IMG/VR virus record: IMGVR_UViG_3300032288_004831
Location: 1-31,929 of that record
Strand: one strand, 5' to 3'
Length of the DNA stretch: 31,929 nt
Source: a virus
A model generated the notes under the pieces. The model searched no databases, was not told where the DNA came from, and saw only the letters and a program-made list of their open reading frames with translations. Positions 17,672 through 23,662 of the stretch are shown in pieces. The position numbers and the translations under genes were made by a program. Numbering within the stretch: the stretch's first letter is position 1; every line of letters begins with the position of its first letter.

Positions 17672-18328
17672 ATGTCTGCACCATTCATAATACCTTTCGA
17701 TAATAACCCTTCTAGTACTTCGATTAAAACAACGGCTTACACTATTCCTGCAGGGAAGTATGCTAGAGTTAAGAACGTACTAGGGGACTTAACAATAAAC
17801 GGAGTGGATGCTTTTTTTACGGTTAGATCTTTTAGCAGGTCTTACTCTGCAACAAATGGGACTACTGATATTTTTCCTCCAGAAAATTGCGATATGCTTA
17901 TTTGCGTATCGTCAGCCACTGTATCAAACGCAAATAACAGGACAGCCTGCGGACCATTAGGGGTATTTCTTGCCGACGCAGGGGCTATAGGTGGTGGTTA
18001 TTTTACTAATTATCATTTTATGGGGCAGGGTAAGCCAGGATCTATTTACACAAACGCAACCTTCACTGGGACTAGAACTTTTTATATGGCTGGCTCTATG
18101 TATAACGGAACCGCTAACATTTCCACGACTGGGAACGTGAGTATTAGTAATACAACCCCTGCTTTGCTTAACTATTCTGGGATAGCATTTTACACGGAAA
18201 GAATCAGTGGGACTGTTACTCACTCCGCTAAAGCGATAAAGTTTTCTAGCGATGACATATGGGTGGCTTCTGGCACAGTGCTTGACGGAGGTCAATACAT
18301 AGTTACTGAGTACAACGTAATATCTTAA
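17672..18328 (+). CDS. Candidate receptor-binding tip protein with atypical codon use
   Basis: 218 residues, almost entirely beta and turn residues, rich in Gly, Ser, Thr and Asn (AGAIGGGYFTNYHFMGQG, SMYNGTANISTTGNVSIS). This is typical of trimeric receptor-binding heads. GGAGAG lies before the ATG. Codon use differs from the neighbours: by hand count nine of seventeen Ile codons are ATA, Ser is mainly TCT, and GGG and GTA are frequent, whereas the gene upstream uses ATT, TCA and GGT/GGA. That suggests recent acquisition of the host-range determinant. No catalytic motif is visible. Confidence 0.55.
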   Translation: MSAPFIIPFDNNPSSTSIKTTAYTIPAGKYARVKNVLGDLTINGVDAFFTVRSFSRSYSATNGTTDIFPPENCDMLICVSSATVSNANNRTACGPLGVFLADAGAIGGGYFTNYHFMGQGKPGSIYTNATFTGTRTFYMAGSMYNGTANISTTGNVSISNTTPALLNYSGIAFYTERISGTVTHSAKAIKFSSDDIWVASGTVLDGGQYIVTEYNVIS

Positions 18329-18336
18329 GGGGCTTT

Positions 18337-18675
18337 ATGTTTGCAATATTTAAAAACGATGCATTATTAAATTTCTGGGGTAATAAACCTAGTGAGATTT
18401 TCATTCAAGCGACTTGCCGAGGTTTAAAATTAAACGAAGGCGAGATTGATCTTAATTTCTATTTCGGTATTGATTCGGTTCCAGCGTTTTACGAGTTCGA
18501 TCAAGATAAAAAGCTTATTGTTAAAAAAGAAATTATCACAATCAATGAAGTTGTGACTCAAAACGAACTTGGTGAAGAGGTAGTTTCTCAAGAAGAAATT
18601 AAAACTTACGAAATTGAAAAGATCATTGAGCCGATTGTTTATTTTGCAAAAGGTGTCACGGTCAAGCCGTGTTAA
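18337..18675 (+). CDS. Small acidic protein after the tip genes, possible fibre assembly factor
   Basis: 112 residues, with AAGGGG before the ATG. It is rich in Glu, Ile and Val with a repetitive middle (ITINEVVTQNELGEEVVSQEEIKTYEI). It directly follows the putative receptor-binding gene, the place where tail-fibre assembly chaperones often lie, but there is no recognisable chaperone motif. The stop overlaps the ribosome binding site of the next gene. Confidence 0.45.
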   Translation: MFAIFKNDALLNFWGNKPSEIFIQATCRGLKLNEGEIDLNFYFGIDSVPAFYEFDQDKKLIVKKEIITINEVVTQNELGEEVVSQEEIKTYEIEKIIEPIVYFAKGVTVKPC

Positions 18676-18682
18676 GGAATTT

Positions 18683-18826
18683 ATGCCACTAAAAAAAGGC
18701 TACTCAAAAAAGACCATTTCTAAAAATATAAAAACAGAAATGAGTCACGGGAAAAGCCAAAAACAATCAGTCGCCATTGCTTTGAATGTTGCTAAAAAAG
18801 CCAAAAAAGGCAAAAAGAAAAAGTGA
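18683..18826 (+). CDS. Lysine-rich small protein (DUF6496-like)
   Basis: 47 residues, from ATG 18683 with TAAGGA at 18673-18678. A longer frame beginning at 18614 overlaps the previous gene and has no support. The sequence MPLKKGYSKKTISKNIKTEM, then HGKSQKQSVAIALNVAKKA and a lysine tail, matches small phage proteins of the DUF6496 type found near lysis and tail genes. It is very basic and may bind nucleic acid. Its function is not known to me. The stop overlaps the endolysin start (GTGA). Confidence 0.7.
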   Translation: MPLKKGYSKKTISKNIKTEMSHGKSQKQSVAIALNVAKKAKKGKKKK

Positions 18827-19194
18827 TAACACCAGAAGACTATTTAATGGGAAGAGATAAAGAATTTCCATTAGACATAAACCAAACTAGAAACATGGCT
18901 GATCTTCTTTGTAGGGTCAATCATTTGCTAGGTTCTCATAAAATTCATGGAGCAGTTTCATCAGGCTATAGACCATCAGCAATTAATAAAAAAGTTGGTG
19001 GTGCAAAGATGAGCACCCACTTAGTTTGCATGGGTGTTGACCTTTATGATGCAAAAGGTGAGATAGCTAATTTTCTAAAATCAAATCCAAAAATTCTTGA
19101 AGAATATGGTTTATGGATGGAAAGCCCTGACAAGACTAAGGGCTGGGTTCATCTTGATACTAAAAAAAGAAAAAATAGAATTTTCATTCCCTAG
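18823..19194 (+). CDS. Endolysin, M15-family zinc D,D-peptidase
   Basis: 123 residues, starting with GTG in a GTGA overlap. The zinc-ligand pattern of M15 peptidases is clear: SSGYRPSAINKKVGGA leads to H66 and D73 in STHLVCMGVDL, and H110 in GWVHLDT. These enzymes cut D-alanyl peptide bonds in peptidoglycan stems and release progeny. The N-terminal TPEDYLMGRD is typical of phage M15 endolysins. No signal peptide is present, so export depends on a holin; the next gene encodes a candidate. Confidence 0.88.
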   Translation: MITPEDYLMGRDKEFPLDINQTRNMADLLCRVNHLLGSHKIHGAVSSGYRPSAINKKVGGAKMSTHLVCMGVDLYDAKGEIANFLKSNPKILEEYGLWMESPDKTKGWVHLDTKKRKNRIFIP

Positions 19195-19202
19195 GAGGAA
19201 AC

Positions 19203-19346
19203 ATGGAAGTAGTGATTGCAAACAAAGTCGTTATTTTAGGTTTTTTATTTGCATTAAGTGAAGTTCTTGCACTTATTCCAAGCATTAAATCAAACTCAGT
19301 TTTTCAACTTGTTGTTAATGTTTTAAAGAAAGTTTCAAATAAATGA
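19203..19346 (+). CDS. Small holin-like membrane protein
   Basis: 47 residues with a very strong AGGAGG site (19194-19199), directly after the endolysin. One hydrophobic segment (residues about 3-26, IANKVVILGFLFALSEVLALI) is followed by a short polar part and a basic end (LKKVSNK). A single membrane segment with a positive C-terminus next to an unexported endolysin fits a small holin, though it lacks the two or three segments of classical ones. It overlaps the next gene by ATGA. Confidence 0.6.
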   Translation: MEVVIANKVVILGFLFALSEVLALIPSIKSNSVFQLVVNVLKKVSNK

Positions 19347-19579
19347 TCGAGCTTGCGACTTTGGTTTTGGCAGTATTGAAAGCAGTTCCTTCCATTGAGA
19401 AAATCTTTGTGAAGACAATTGAACTTTATTACGCTCAAATCGAAGTCGCAGACCAAAACTCAGTCAATAAAAATGCTAAAAAAAGAGATGCTTTGCTTGC
19501 CTCTCTTCACCTTCAAGGGCTATCGGATGACCAAAAAAATCAAATTCGCCGTATGCTTTATGATATTTCTCGGAACTAG
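19343..19579 (+). CDS. Candidate inner-membrane spanin subunit (Rz-like)
   Basis: 78 residues. The N-terminal hydrophobic stretch (ELATLVLAVLKAVPSI) is followed by an amphipathic charged helix that runs to the end. The 3' part overlaps, in a different frame, the start of a lipoprotein gene, exactly the Rz/Rz1 arrangement of two-component spanins. The pair would span the periplasm and fuse the membranes in the last step of lysis. The membrane segment is rather weak, and similar small proteins are also annotated as holin-like, so the assignment relies on the overlap with the lipoprotein. Confidence 0.5.
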   Translation: MIELATLVLAVLKAVPSIEKIFVKTIELYYAQIEVADQNSVNKNAKKRDALLASLHLQGLSDDQKNQIRRMLYDISRN

Positions 19580-19781
19580 TTGCGTCACAAAACCAAATAG
19601 ACCAGACTCCCCAATTTGCTTGCACAATTCAGATGGCTGGGTTTGCACTGACTCACGTGGCGATTTCAATGAGCAAGAAAATAATTTGATTTGCTCAACT
19701 ATAAACGGTTATTCATCACTCGAAAGATATGTTGACCAACTTGAATTAAGAATTAGACAACTTGAAAGATCATGTCGATAG
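19527..19781 (+). CDS. Outer-membrane spanin lipoprotein candidate (Rz1-like)
   Basis: 84 residues from ATG 19527. The N-terminus MTKKIKFAVCFMIFLGTSC is a short basic lipoprotein signal with the lipobox LGTSC, predicting a lipid-anchored Cys at about residue 19. The mature part has several further Cys residues and ends in a coiled-coil-like segment (LERYVDQLELRIRQLERS). The overlapping start inside the preceding frame and the lipobox fit an o-spanin. A longer frame from 19419 would destroy the signal peptide and is rejected. This gene is the main evidence for a Gram-negative host. Confidence 0.72.
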   Translation: MTKKIKFAVCFMIFLGTSCVTKPNRPDSPICLHNSDGWVCTDSRGDFNEQENNLICSTINGYSSLERYVDQLELRIRQLERSCR

Positions 19782-19960
19782 ACAAAGACAAAAAAGCCTC
19801 AATAGAAAGAATAAAAAATCAACTCGAACAAGCCAAGTTGAACTTGCGACTTGCATCAGAACATGATGATAAATGCGAGATAAGGGCATGGTCAAAACAA
19901 GTTAGACTGATTCAGGCTGTACTACAAAGAGTTCAGGAAATTTCGTCAAAGAAACCCTAA
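19772..19960 (+). CDS. Small coiled-coil protein, unknown
   Basis: 62 residues, starting inside the end of the spanin gene. It is almost wholly a charged amphipathic helix (KASIERIKNQLEQAKLNLRL), without a membrane segment. Its last 59 bases overlap the end of the oppositely directed rusA gene, so the two transcripts are convergent. It may be the last gene of the lysis operon. No function can be given. Confidence 0.5.
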   Translation: MSIDKDKKASIERIKNQLEQAKLNLRLASEHDDKCEIRAWSKQVRLIQAVLQRVQEISSKKP

Positions 19961-20375
19961 AAACCATTGTCGGCAAGTCATTAGTCGGTATTTTTTCAGT
20001 TATTATTTTCGTCACCTGCGAATCATCAATTTCAATCCACCTAAAAATTTGGTCAAAAGAAACTTTTATCATGTTGTCTAAATCCATTGATTTTTGACTT
20101 ACAGTTTTGAAGCCCTTTTTAGGTTTTGTGAAGAAGTCTGCTTCATTTAAGTAAAAGTACGCCTCAACTTGAATTGAGAACATTCTAGGGTCATAAACCT
20201 CAAGGATATGACTTTTCAATTCGCTGTATTGTCTTAGGTGCAGAAGAAATTCCTTCTCAAATTCGACCGCTTTTTCAGTCTTAATTCTTGATGCTCGCTT
20301 CCCAAATTTAACAATTCTATGAGATGCGTTAACCGAGATGGGCTTCATTGGTATTTGAAAAGAGATTGAAGTCAT
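19902..20375 (-). CDS. rusA: RusA-family Holliday junction resolvase
   Basis: 157 residues from the ATG complementary to 20373-20375. The catalytic signature of RusA is visible: D98, D100 and N101 in SMDLDNMIKVSFDQI and D117/D118 in IEIDDSQVTKI. Early residues PMKPISVNASHR and a basic stretch also fit. RusA homodimers cut four-way junctions, here likely resolving replication or recombination intermediates before packaging and complementing the RecT protein at 25.0 kb. It is separated from the main leftward block by a rightward gene, so it needs its own promoter or antisense read-through. A longer start at 20423 would overlap the neighbour. Confidence 0.9.
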   Translation of the reverse strand: MTSISFQIPMKPISVNASHRIVKFGKRASRIKTEKAVEFEKEFLLHLRQYSELKSHILEVYDPRMFSIQVEAYFYLNEADFFTKPKKGFKTVSQKSMDLDNMIKVSFDQIFRWIEIDDSQVTKIITEKIPTNDLPTMVFRVSLTKFPELFVVQPESV

Positions 20376-20421
20376 GCAACAATTAATACATGGATTATTC
20401 CAGAAAGCAAGGATGCTCACC

Positions 20422-21270
20422 ATGGAAAAGACAACTGTCCTGCCTCCACCGTTGCAAGGGATTGATACGTACTTCGTAGCATCGGACTGGCACTCATTTC
20501 ACATCAATCCTGCCTGTATATCAATTTTGATTCAGCACGCACTTCTCCACAAACCAGAAAACCGTCGGTTGATTATCAATGGTGACTTCCTTGATTTAGA
20601 ATTTTTCATGAAGAAAATGGAGAGTTATAGGAAACATATCTCAAGAATTGAGGGAATTGAAGACTATTTTCTTCCACTATATGAAGATGAAATTGAGTGG
20701 GGTAATAAATGCTTGGACTATCTGCAAAAGATTTTTACTGAAGTTATTTTCATTTCAGGAAATCACGATAAGCCAAGGGTAACCCAATTTTTGCACGACT
20801 GCCCCCAAGGTTATCACCACAACTTTGATTTTGAAAAATCACTAAAATTAAAGGAAAGAAAAATCACTTTTGTTGAGTATAACAATTGGCTTGATATTGG
20901 AGATGTTTCTTTGACTCATGGAATGTTTCACGGAACTTCAGCCATGAAGAAACATTACCTTGCTTGCGGTGCTAGGTCGTGCATATTTGGGCACATTCAT
21001 CATGACAATAAAGAATCTTTCATGGTTCGAGGAAAGACAAGACAAGTTTATTCCCTCCCAGCAATGTGCAATTTGAACCCTGAATATATTAAGAATCAGG
21101 AAACAAATTGGACAAATGGTTACGCTGTTTTAAATGTGAAGCAAAATGGACATTTCAACTATCACAGTTTCACAATTTGGGATAATCAGCTTGTTCTTCC
21201 AAGTGGAAAAGTACTTGAGTTAAAAGATGATGAAGTTGTGAAACTTTTATGTGAAGATAAAAATGGGTAG
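20422..21270 (+). CDS. Calcineurin-like metallophosphoesterase
   Basis: 282 residues. All five metallophosphatase motifs are present: D22-W-H24, NGD55FLDL, GNH115D116, H166 (LTHGMFH) and GH191-I-H193H. These bind two metals and hydrolyse phosphodiesters or phosphomonoesters. The closest shape is a stand-alone phage phosphoesterase; the substrate (nucleotide, DNA end, RNA) cannot be told. Start ATG 20422 is chosen for AAGGA at 20409-20413; ATG 20374 or 20413 would be alternatives. The gene points right while its flanks (rusA and 21332-26708) point left, so it could be a moron-type insert. Confidence 0.88.
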   Translation: MEKTTVLPPPLQGIDTYFVASDWHSFHINPACISILIQHALLHKPENRRLIINGDFLDLEFFMKKMESYRKHISRIEGIEDYFLPLYEDEIEWGNKCLDYLQKIFTEVIFISGNHDKPRVTQFLHDCPQGYHHNFDFEKSLKLKERKITFVEYNNWLDIGDVSLTHGMFHGTSAMKKHYLACGARSCIFGHIHHDNKESFMVRGKTRQVYSLPAMCNLNPEYIKNQETNWTNGYAVLNVKQNGHFNYHSFTIWDNQLVLPSGKVLELKDDEVVKLLCEDKNG

Positions 21271-21332
21271 TGAGCGCATCGCTACCCAATCGGGATCGAA
21301 GGCAAGGCAGTCATGGACGGTTGTCTTGTCTT
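21264..21332 (+). terminator. Two hairpins after the phosphoesterase gene, terminator candidate
   Basis: TGGGTAG (21264-21270) pairs with CTACCCA (21282-21288). A second stem of 11 bp with two G-T wobbles follows (21299-21309 with 21322-21332). The first covers the stop codon. The T-run after the second is short (TTT), so termination is plausible but not textbook. It separates convergent transcripts. Confidence 0.45.
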
Positions 21333-21445
21333 TAAAAAACCCTGAAGTCTAAAATCTTTTTTAATTTAACCCAAATTTTATGAAGCACAACACCGAAGAA
21401 AAGCCCGAGTGAAAAGCATTTTATTGCATACCATTCAACAATCAT
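21332..21445 (-). CDS. Tiny membrane protein, unknown
   Basis: 37 residues (MIVEWYAIKCFSLGLFFGVV, then LHKIWVKLKKILDF), read on the minus strand. Its ATG overlaps the stop of the metalloprotease gene as ATGA, which argues for real, coupled translation. Residues about 5-22 form a hydrophobic segment followed by a basic amphipathic tail, as in small inner-membrane proteins. The stop lies at the edge of the terminator-like stem of the opposite strand. No function is assigned. Confidence 0.5.
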   Translation of the reverse strand: MIVEWYAIKCFSLGLFFGVVLHKIWVKLKKILDFRVF

Positions 21446-21927
21446 AAAATAGCCTTGTAGATTTTCTTCCCAATTTCTGCAAAAATGTATGGCACTGACT
21501 TAGATTTATCTGCAAAATTACCAAGCATTTTGGCTCTCAAGCCATTTGGAAAGTTATTTCCATGCCCATAACCAAAAGGGTAATGACCAATTTCATGCAA
21601 TGCGTTTTCAAGATAGTCACCAGTCATTCTGTTTTCGGCACCATTCAAATTCACAAATATTTTATTATTTTGGGTCAATCCAATTACATTTGGATTTTTA
21701 TAAAAATATGGCTCAACTTCAATTTCAATTTTTGAAGCTTCAATCAAGTAAATCCACCTCAAGTAAACATCATTTGGGGTGTCTTTTGTGTATGTGAATG
21801 AATTAAATTTCAAAATTTCAGCACCAAAAAGAGGGTGATTTATAACTGATTCAGCGACTTTGTAGCCAATAGAAACATGAGTTAAGTTTTTATCTTCAAA
21901 TTGTTTTGAAATATTAAATTTTATCAT
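21442..21927 (-). CDS. Candidate zinc metalloprotease (HEIGH motif)
   Basis: 161 residues from the ATG at 21927, which has AGGA five bases before it; a longer frame from 21951 adds residues encoded by that ribosome binding site. The sequence H111-E112-I-G-H115, followed by G119 and H122, gives a zinc-protease HExxH pattern with a third His. Metzincins have HExxHxxGxxH; here the third His is one residue further, so it may be a divergent or matrixin-like member. The upstream part is beta-rich. There is no signal peptide. It is flanked by coupled tiny membrane proteins on both sides. The substrate is unknown; a host-interaction role is inference. Confidence 0.6.
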   Translation of the reverse strand: MIKFNISKQFEDKNLTHVSIGYKVAESVINHPLFGAEILKFNSFTYTKDTPNDVYLRWIYLIEASKIEIEVEPYFYKNPNVIGLTQNNKIFVNLNGAENRMTGDYLENALHEIGHYPFGYGHGNNFPNGLRAKMLGNFADKSKSVPYIFAEIGKKIYKAIL

Positions 21928-22082
21928 CTTTTTCCTATTGCTTCGAAGCATTGGTCAATTTTAATTTGAGCCAATTCCCTGTCAAAATAATTTTGTTCTG
22001 CTCCCTCAATGAAACCAAACCTGTATGTTAAAAGGCAAATTAAAAATCCTATCAAAAATTTAAATAATGTTACAAAGTTCAT
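21924..22082 (-). CDS. Small membrane protein upstream of the metalloprotease
   Basis: 52 residues on the minus strand, starting MNFVTLFKFLIGFLICLLTY. Residues about 3-20 are a strong hydrophobic segment, followed by Arg and then a charged C-terminal part (EGAEQNYFDRELAQIKID) likely in the cytoplasm or periplasm depending on orientation. The stop overlaps the metalloprotease start (ATGA), so translation is coupled. The ribosome binding site is weak (GGGA). It could localise the protease at the membrane. Not previously recognised by me. Confidence 0.55.
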   Translation of the reverse strand: MNFVTLFKFLIGFLICLLTYRFGFIEGAEQNYFDRELAQIKIDQCFEAIGKR

Positions 22083-22100
22083 TTTTTATTCCCAGTTTAT

Positions 22101-22250
22101 TTAAATAAACCCAATAAACTCATAGTTGTCCTGAAAAAAATCATAATTTTCATAATATTCATTTTCGTTGTCCGATAAGATAATGCAGAAATGATCATAG
22201 TCATAAAAAGCTATTTCAATTAAACCATATCTTTCATTGTAAAAAATCAT
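22101..22250 (-). CDS. Tyr/Asn/Asp-rich small protein, unknown
   Basis: 49 residues on the minus strand, with a very good GGAGGAG site and an ATGA overlap with the upstream gene stop. The product is acidic and aromatic (ERYGLIEIAFYDYDHFCIIL, then NENEYYENYDFF). Size, charge and position in an early operon fit small DNA-mimic or host-interaction proteins of phages, but no family is recognised and this is only a composition argument. Confidence 0.55.
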   Translation of the reverse strand: MIFYNERYGLIEIAFYDYDHFCIILSDNENEYYENYDFFQDNYEFIGFI

Positions 22251-22570
22251 TTCTCCTCCAATTCTTTTAATGCTTGTCTGGCAACCTCAAAAATTGAACC
22301 TCTGCTCATTGACATATATTCATCTCTTTTATAGTTCAAAATATACTCAACACACTCTCTCAGCTTTGCATTTTCATCTTGGAGTTTTTTAATTTTCTCA
22401 TCTCTTTCTATGTAGCAATCAATTGAATCAATCTCTTTCTGCTTATACTCGCAAGCGGCTTGCCATGCTTTACTTGGTGCTCCCATATTTAGTTTAACAA
22501 CCCTTTCAAGATGTGTCTCACCCAGTAGTCCAAACCATTGATCAAACGCTTCTCTGTCTTTATCGTTCAT
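22247..22570 (-). CDS. Early-region helical protein, unknown
   Basis: 107 residues with AGAGG before the ATG. It starts with NDKDREAFDQWF and has a WQAACEYKQKEIDSI segment, then a coiled coil (IKKLQDENAKLRECVEYIL) and ends RQALKELEEK. This combination is common in small accessory proteins of phages of Gram-negative bacteria, where a conserved AWQAAC-type stretch is followed by a leucine-zipper-like helix. No function is established to my knowledge. It is the first gene of the leftward segment following the 22571-22752 control region. Confidence 0.6.
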   Translation of the reverse strand: MNDKDREAFDQWFGLLGETHLERVVKLNMGAPSKAWQAACEYKQKEIDSIDCYIERDEKIKKLQDENAKLRECVEYILNYKRDEYMSMSRGSIFEVARQALKELEEK

Positions 22571-22752
22571 AAAACCTCTGTATTTTTGTCACATCTTTTG
22601 TGTAAAATTTATGTAATTTTATTAGTTAAATTCCAGTATGTGACCACTTTTGTCACTTAGTAGAAAATGAACCACCGCAAGACGCAACGGTGGCTAACAC
22701 ACATTAACCGAAGTTATGTCTCAAGCTTAAAAAGCACGCCTCTTGAGTTTTT
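22571..22752. promoter_or_regulatory. Non-coding control region with repeated TTTTGTCAC boxes and a hairpin
   Basis: This 182-base gap lies within the leftward block. TTTTGTCAC occurs at 22584-22592 and 22648-22656; the second is part of the inverted repeat GTGAC-N7-GTCAC (22640-22656), so both could be sites for the XRE protein encoded at 23239. CCACCG (22672-22677) pairs with CGGTGG (22688-22693) in a stable hairpin. A plus-strand terminator follows at 22720-22754. An AT-rich stretch between the boxes could hold the leftward promoter for 22570; I see no convincing -35/-10 pair. Confidence 0.5.
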
Positions 22753-22754
22753 TT
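22720..22754 (+). terminator. Rightward intrinsic terminator candidate inside the leftward block
   Basis: CTCAAG (22720-22725) pairs with CTTGAG (22742-22747) around a 16-nt loop and is followed by seven T on the plus strand. Every neighbouring gene reads the other way, so it could end a short plus-strand RNA starting in 22580-22680, or block antisense transcription. Confidence 0.5.
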
Positions 22755-22980
22755 ATTCAATTTTATGACCGTATTTAATTAAAATTTCTTTTGCCTTTTC
22801 GCCTTCATCATCCAAAATTCTAGGGTAACCATAACCTTCTCTTTCGTTCCAATTATTTTTATCTTGATAGAACCATAGGACATCAAATAATTGTGAAATT
22901 TGAAACTGTAATTTTTTTATTTCTGCTTCTCGAATTTGAATAATTTTTTCAAATGCCTCGCACTTGTCATGCAATATCAT
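22753..22980 (-). CDS. Small helical protein downstream of the XRE gene
   Basis: 75 residues from ATG 22980, with GAGG upstream; a TTG start four codons earlier lacks spacing. It has a coiled-coil N-terminal half (CEAFEKIIQIREAEIKKLQF) and a Trp/Tyr-rich middle (LWFYQDKNNWNEREGYGY). The start lies inside the XRE gene end, so expression is coupled with the regulator. No function is recognised. Confidence 0.55.
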   Translation of the reverse strand: MILHDKCEAFEKIIQIREAEIKKLQFQISQLFDVLWFYQDKNNWNEREGYGYPRILDDEGEKAKEILIKYGHKIE

Positions 22981-23239
22981 TGTAAACCTCAAGGTATAAA
23001 GCTCGTTTATAGTCTTCGCACATTGCTAGAATGATTTCCTCAACTGGAACACCAAGAGCAAGTGAAAGACTTTTTACAGACTTTGAAGGGAGTTGGCACT
23101 TTCCTTTTTCAATGTTGCTAATGTATTGAGCGTTTTTATTATTCCACCCCAACTTGCTACCAACATCGTACTGACTCATTTTTAATTCAGTTCTTTTTTT
23201 GAAAATTAGATCACTAACAGAATGTGATTTCAGAATCAT
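22967..23239 (-). CDS. XRE-family helix-turn-helix regulator
   Basis: 90 residues. Residues about 10-65 match an XRE/Cro-CI HTH: LIFKKRTELKMSQYDVGSKL (helices 1-2), NNKNAQYISNIEKGKC (recognition helix region) and SVKSLSLALGVPVEEI (end of the domain). GAGGT precedes the ATG with good spacing. It lacks the C-terminal cleavage domain of lambda-type CI repressors, so it is a Cro-like or small regulator. Possible operators are the TTTTGTCAC boxes at 22584 and 22648. With no integrase in the genome, it is not proof of lysogeny. Confidence 0.85.
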   Translation of the reverse strand: MILKSHSVSDLIFKKRTELKMSQYDVGSKLGWNNKNAQYISNIEKGKCQLPSKSVKSLSLALGVPVEEIILAMCEDYKRALYLEVYNDIA

Positions 23240-23552
23240 CTTGTACCTCGGATAATTTAATTGGTTTTTCTAGTGTTGCCTTATCTACTACTTTATAACC
23301 GTATTTTCTTTGAAATTCGTTGTAACATTCAACATATAAAAGATGAAGGTCTGCAATAACATCATCTTTATTTTCAAACTTTCCTTGTTTATTTCTTTTG
23401 AAAACTTCTTCACACATAGATAATGAACCACCAAGATAAGAACATTCAAGATCACCATTATAAATGTTTTTTGGAAGCTTCACGTTAAAACTATTTTTGT
23501 ATCTCGTTTGCATAAAACCATTAATAAATTTTCTCATTTCATTTAAAAACAT
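23214..23552 (-). CDS. Early protein following the structured leader, unknown
   Basis: 112 residues with AGAGG before the ATG. It starts NEMRKFINGFMQTRYKNSF and contains a helical middle (IADLHLLYVECYNEFQRKYG) and an acidic end. The 5' leader is the 23553-23662 region with two hairpins, including a terminator just upstream of the ribosome binding site, so its expression may be attenuated. Its end overlaps the XRE start by 26 bases. No family is recognised. Confidence 0.6.
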   Translation of the reverse strand: MFLNEMRKFINGFMQTRYKNSFNVKLPKNIYNGDLECSYLGGSLSMCEEVFKRNKQGKFENKDDVIADLHLLYVECYNEFQRKYGYKVVDKATLEKPIKLSEVQDDSEITFC

Positions 23553-23567
23553 AATTCCTCTTTTTTT

Positions 23568-23594
23568 AAAAAAGGCAGTCGGGAACCTAGCCTT
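23568..23594 (-). terminator. Leftward intrinsic terminator in the 23.6 kb leader
   Basis: On the minus strand AAGGC (complement of 23590-23594) pairs with GCCTT (complement of 23572-23576) around a 13-nt loop and is followed by six T (23568-23573). The stem is short, but the T-run is clean. Its loop contains CCCGACT, complementary to the loop of a hairpin further upstream. Confidence 0.55.
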
Positions 23595-23658
23595 AATTCA
23601 GTTCTGGAGTTTGGCAAAAAAAAGGAGTAATTTTGCCTCAGAAGCCCGACTCTTCTGA
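23568..23658 (-). ncRNA. Structured leader with predicted kissing loops
   Basis: Read on the minus strand: stem 1 TCAGAAG/CTTCTGA (23638-23644 with 23652-23658, 7 bp, loop AGTCGGG); stem 2 GGCAAAA/TTTTGCC (23613-23619 with 23631-23637, 7 bp); then the terminator stem, whose loop contains CCCGACT (23577-23583). The 7-nt loop of stem 1 and this loop are perfectly complementary. This occupies the whole gap between two genes of the leftward operon. Confidence 0.55.
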
Positions 23659-23662
23659 ATGA

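Noticed and set aside
17957-18295. 112-residue minus-strand ORF opposite the receptor-binding candidate
   Set aside because: It is antisense to a well-supported gene, has no ribosome binding site and an arbitrary composition; its length reflects the unusual base composition there.
18614-18682. N-terminal extension of the lysine-rich 47-residue protein
   Set aside because: It lies within the preceding gene; the ATG at 18683 has its own ribosome binding site and begins the conserved part.
19419-19526. Longer N-terminus of the lipoprotein
   Set aside because: It would bury the signal peptide and lipobox and is entirely overlapped by the Rz-like frame.
22967-23239. Lysogeny repressor
   Set aside because: The protein is a short XRE domain without a cleavable C-terminal domain, and no integrase or partition system was found; a Cro-like role is as likely.
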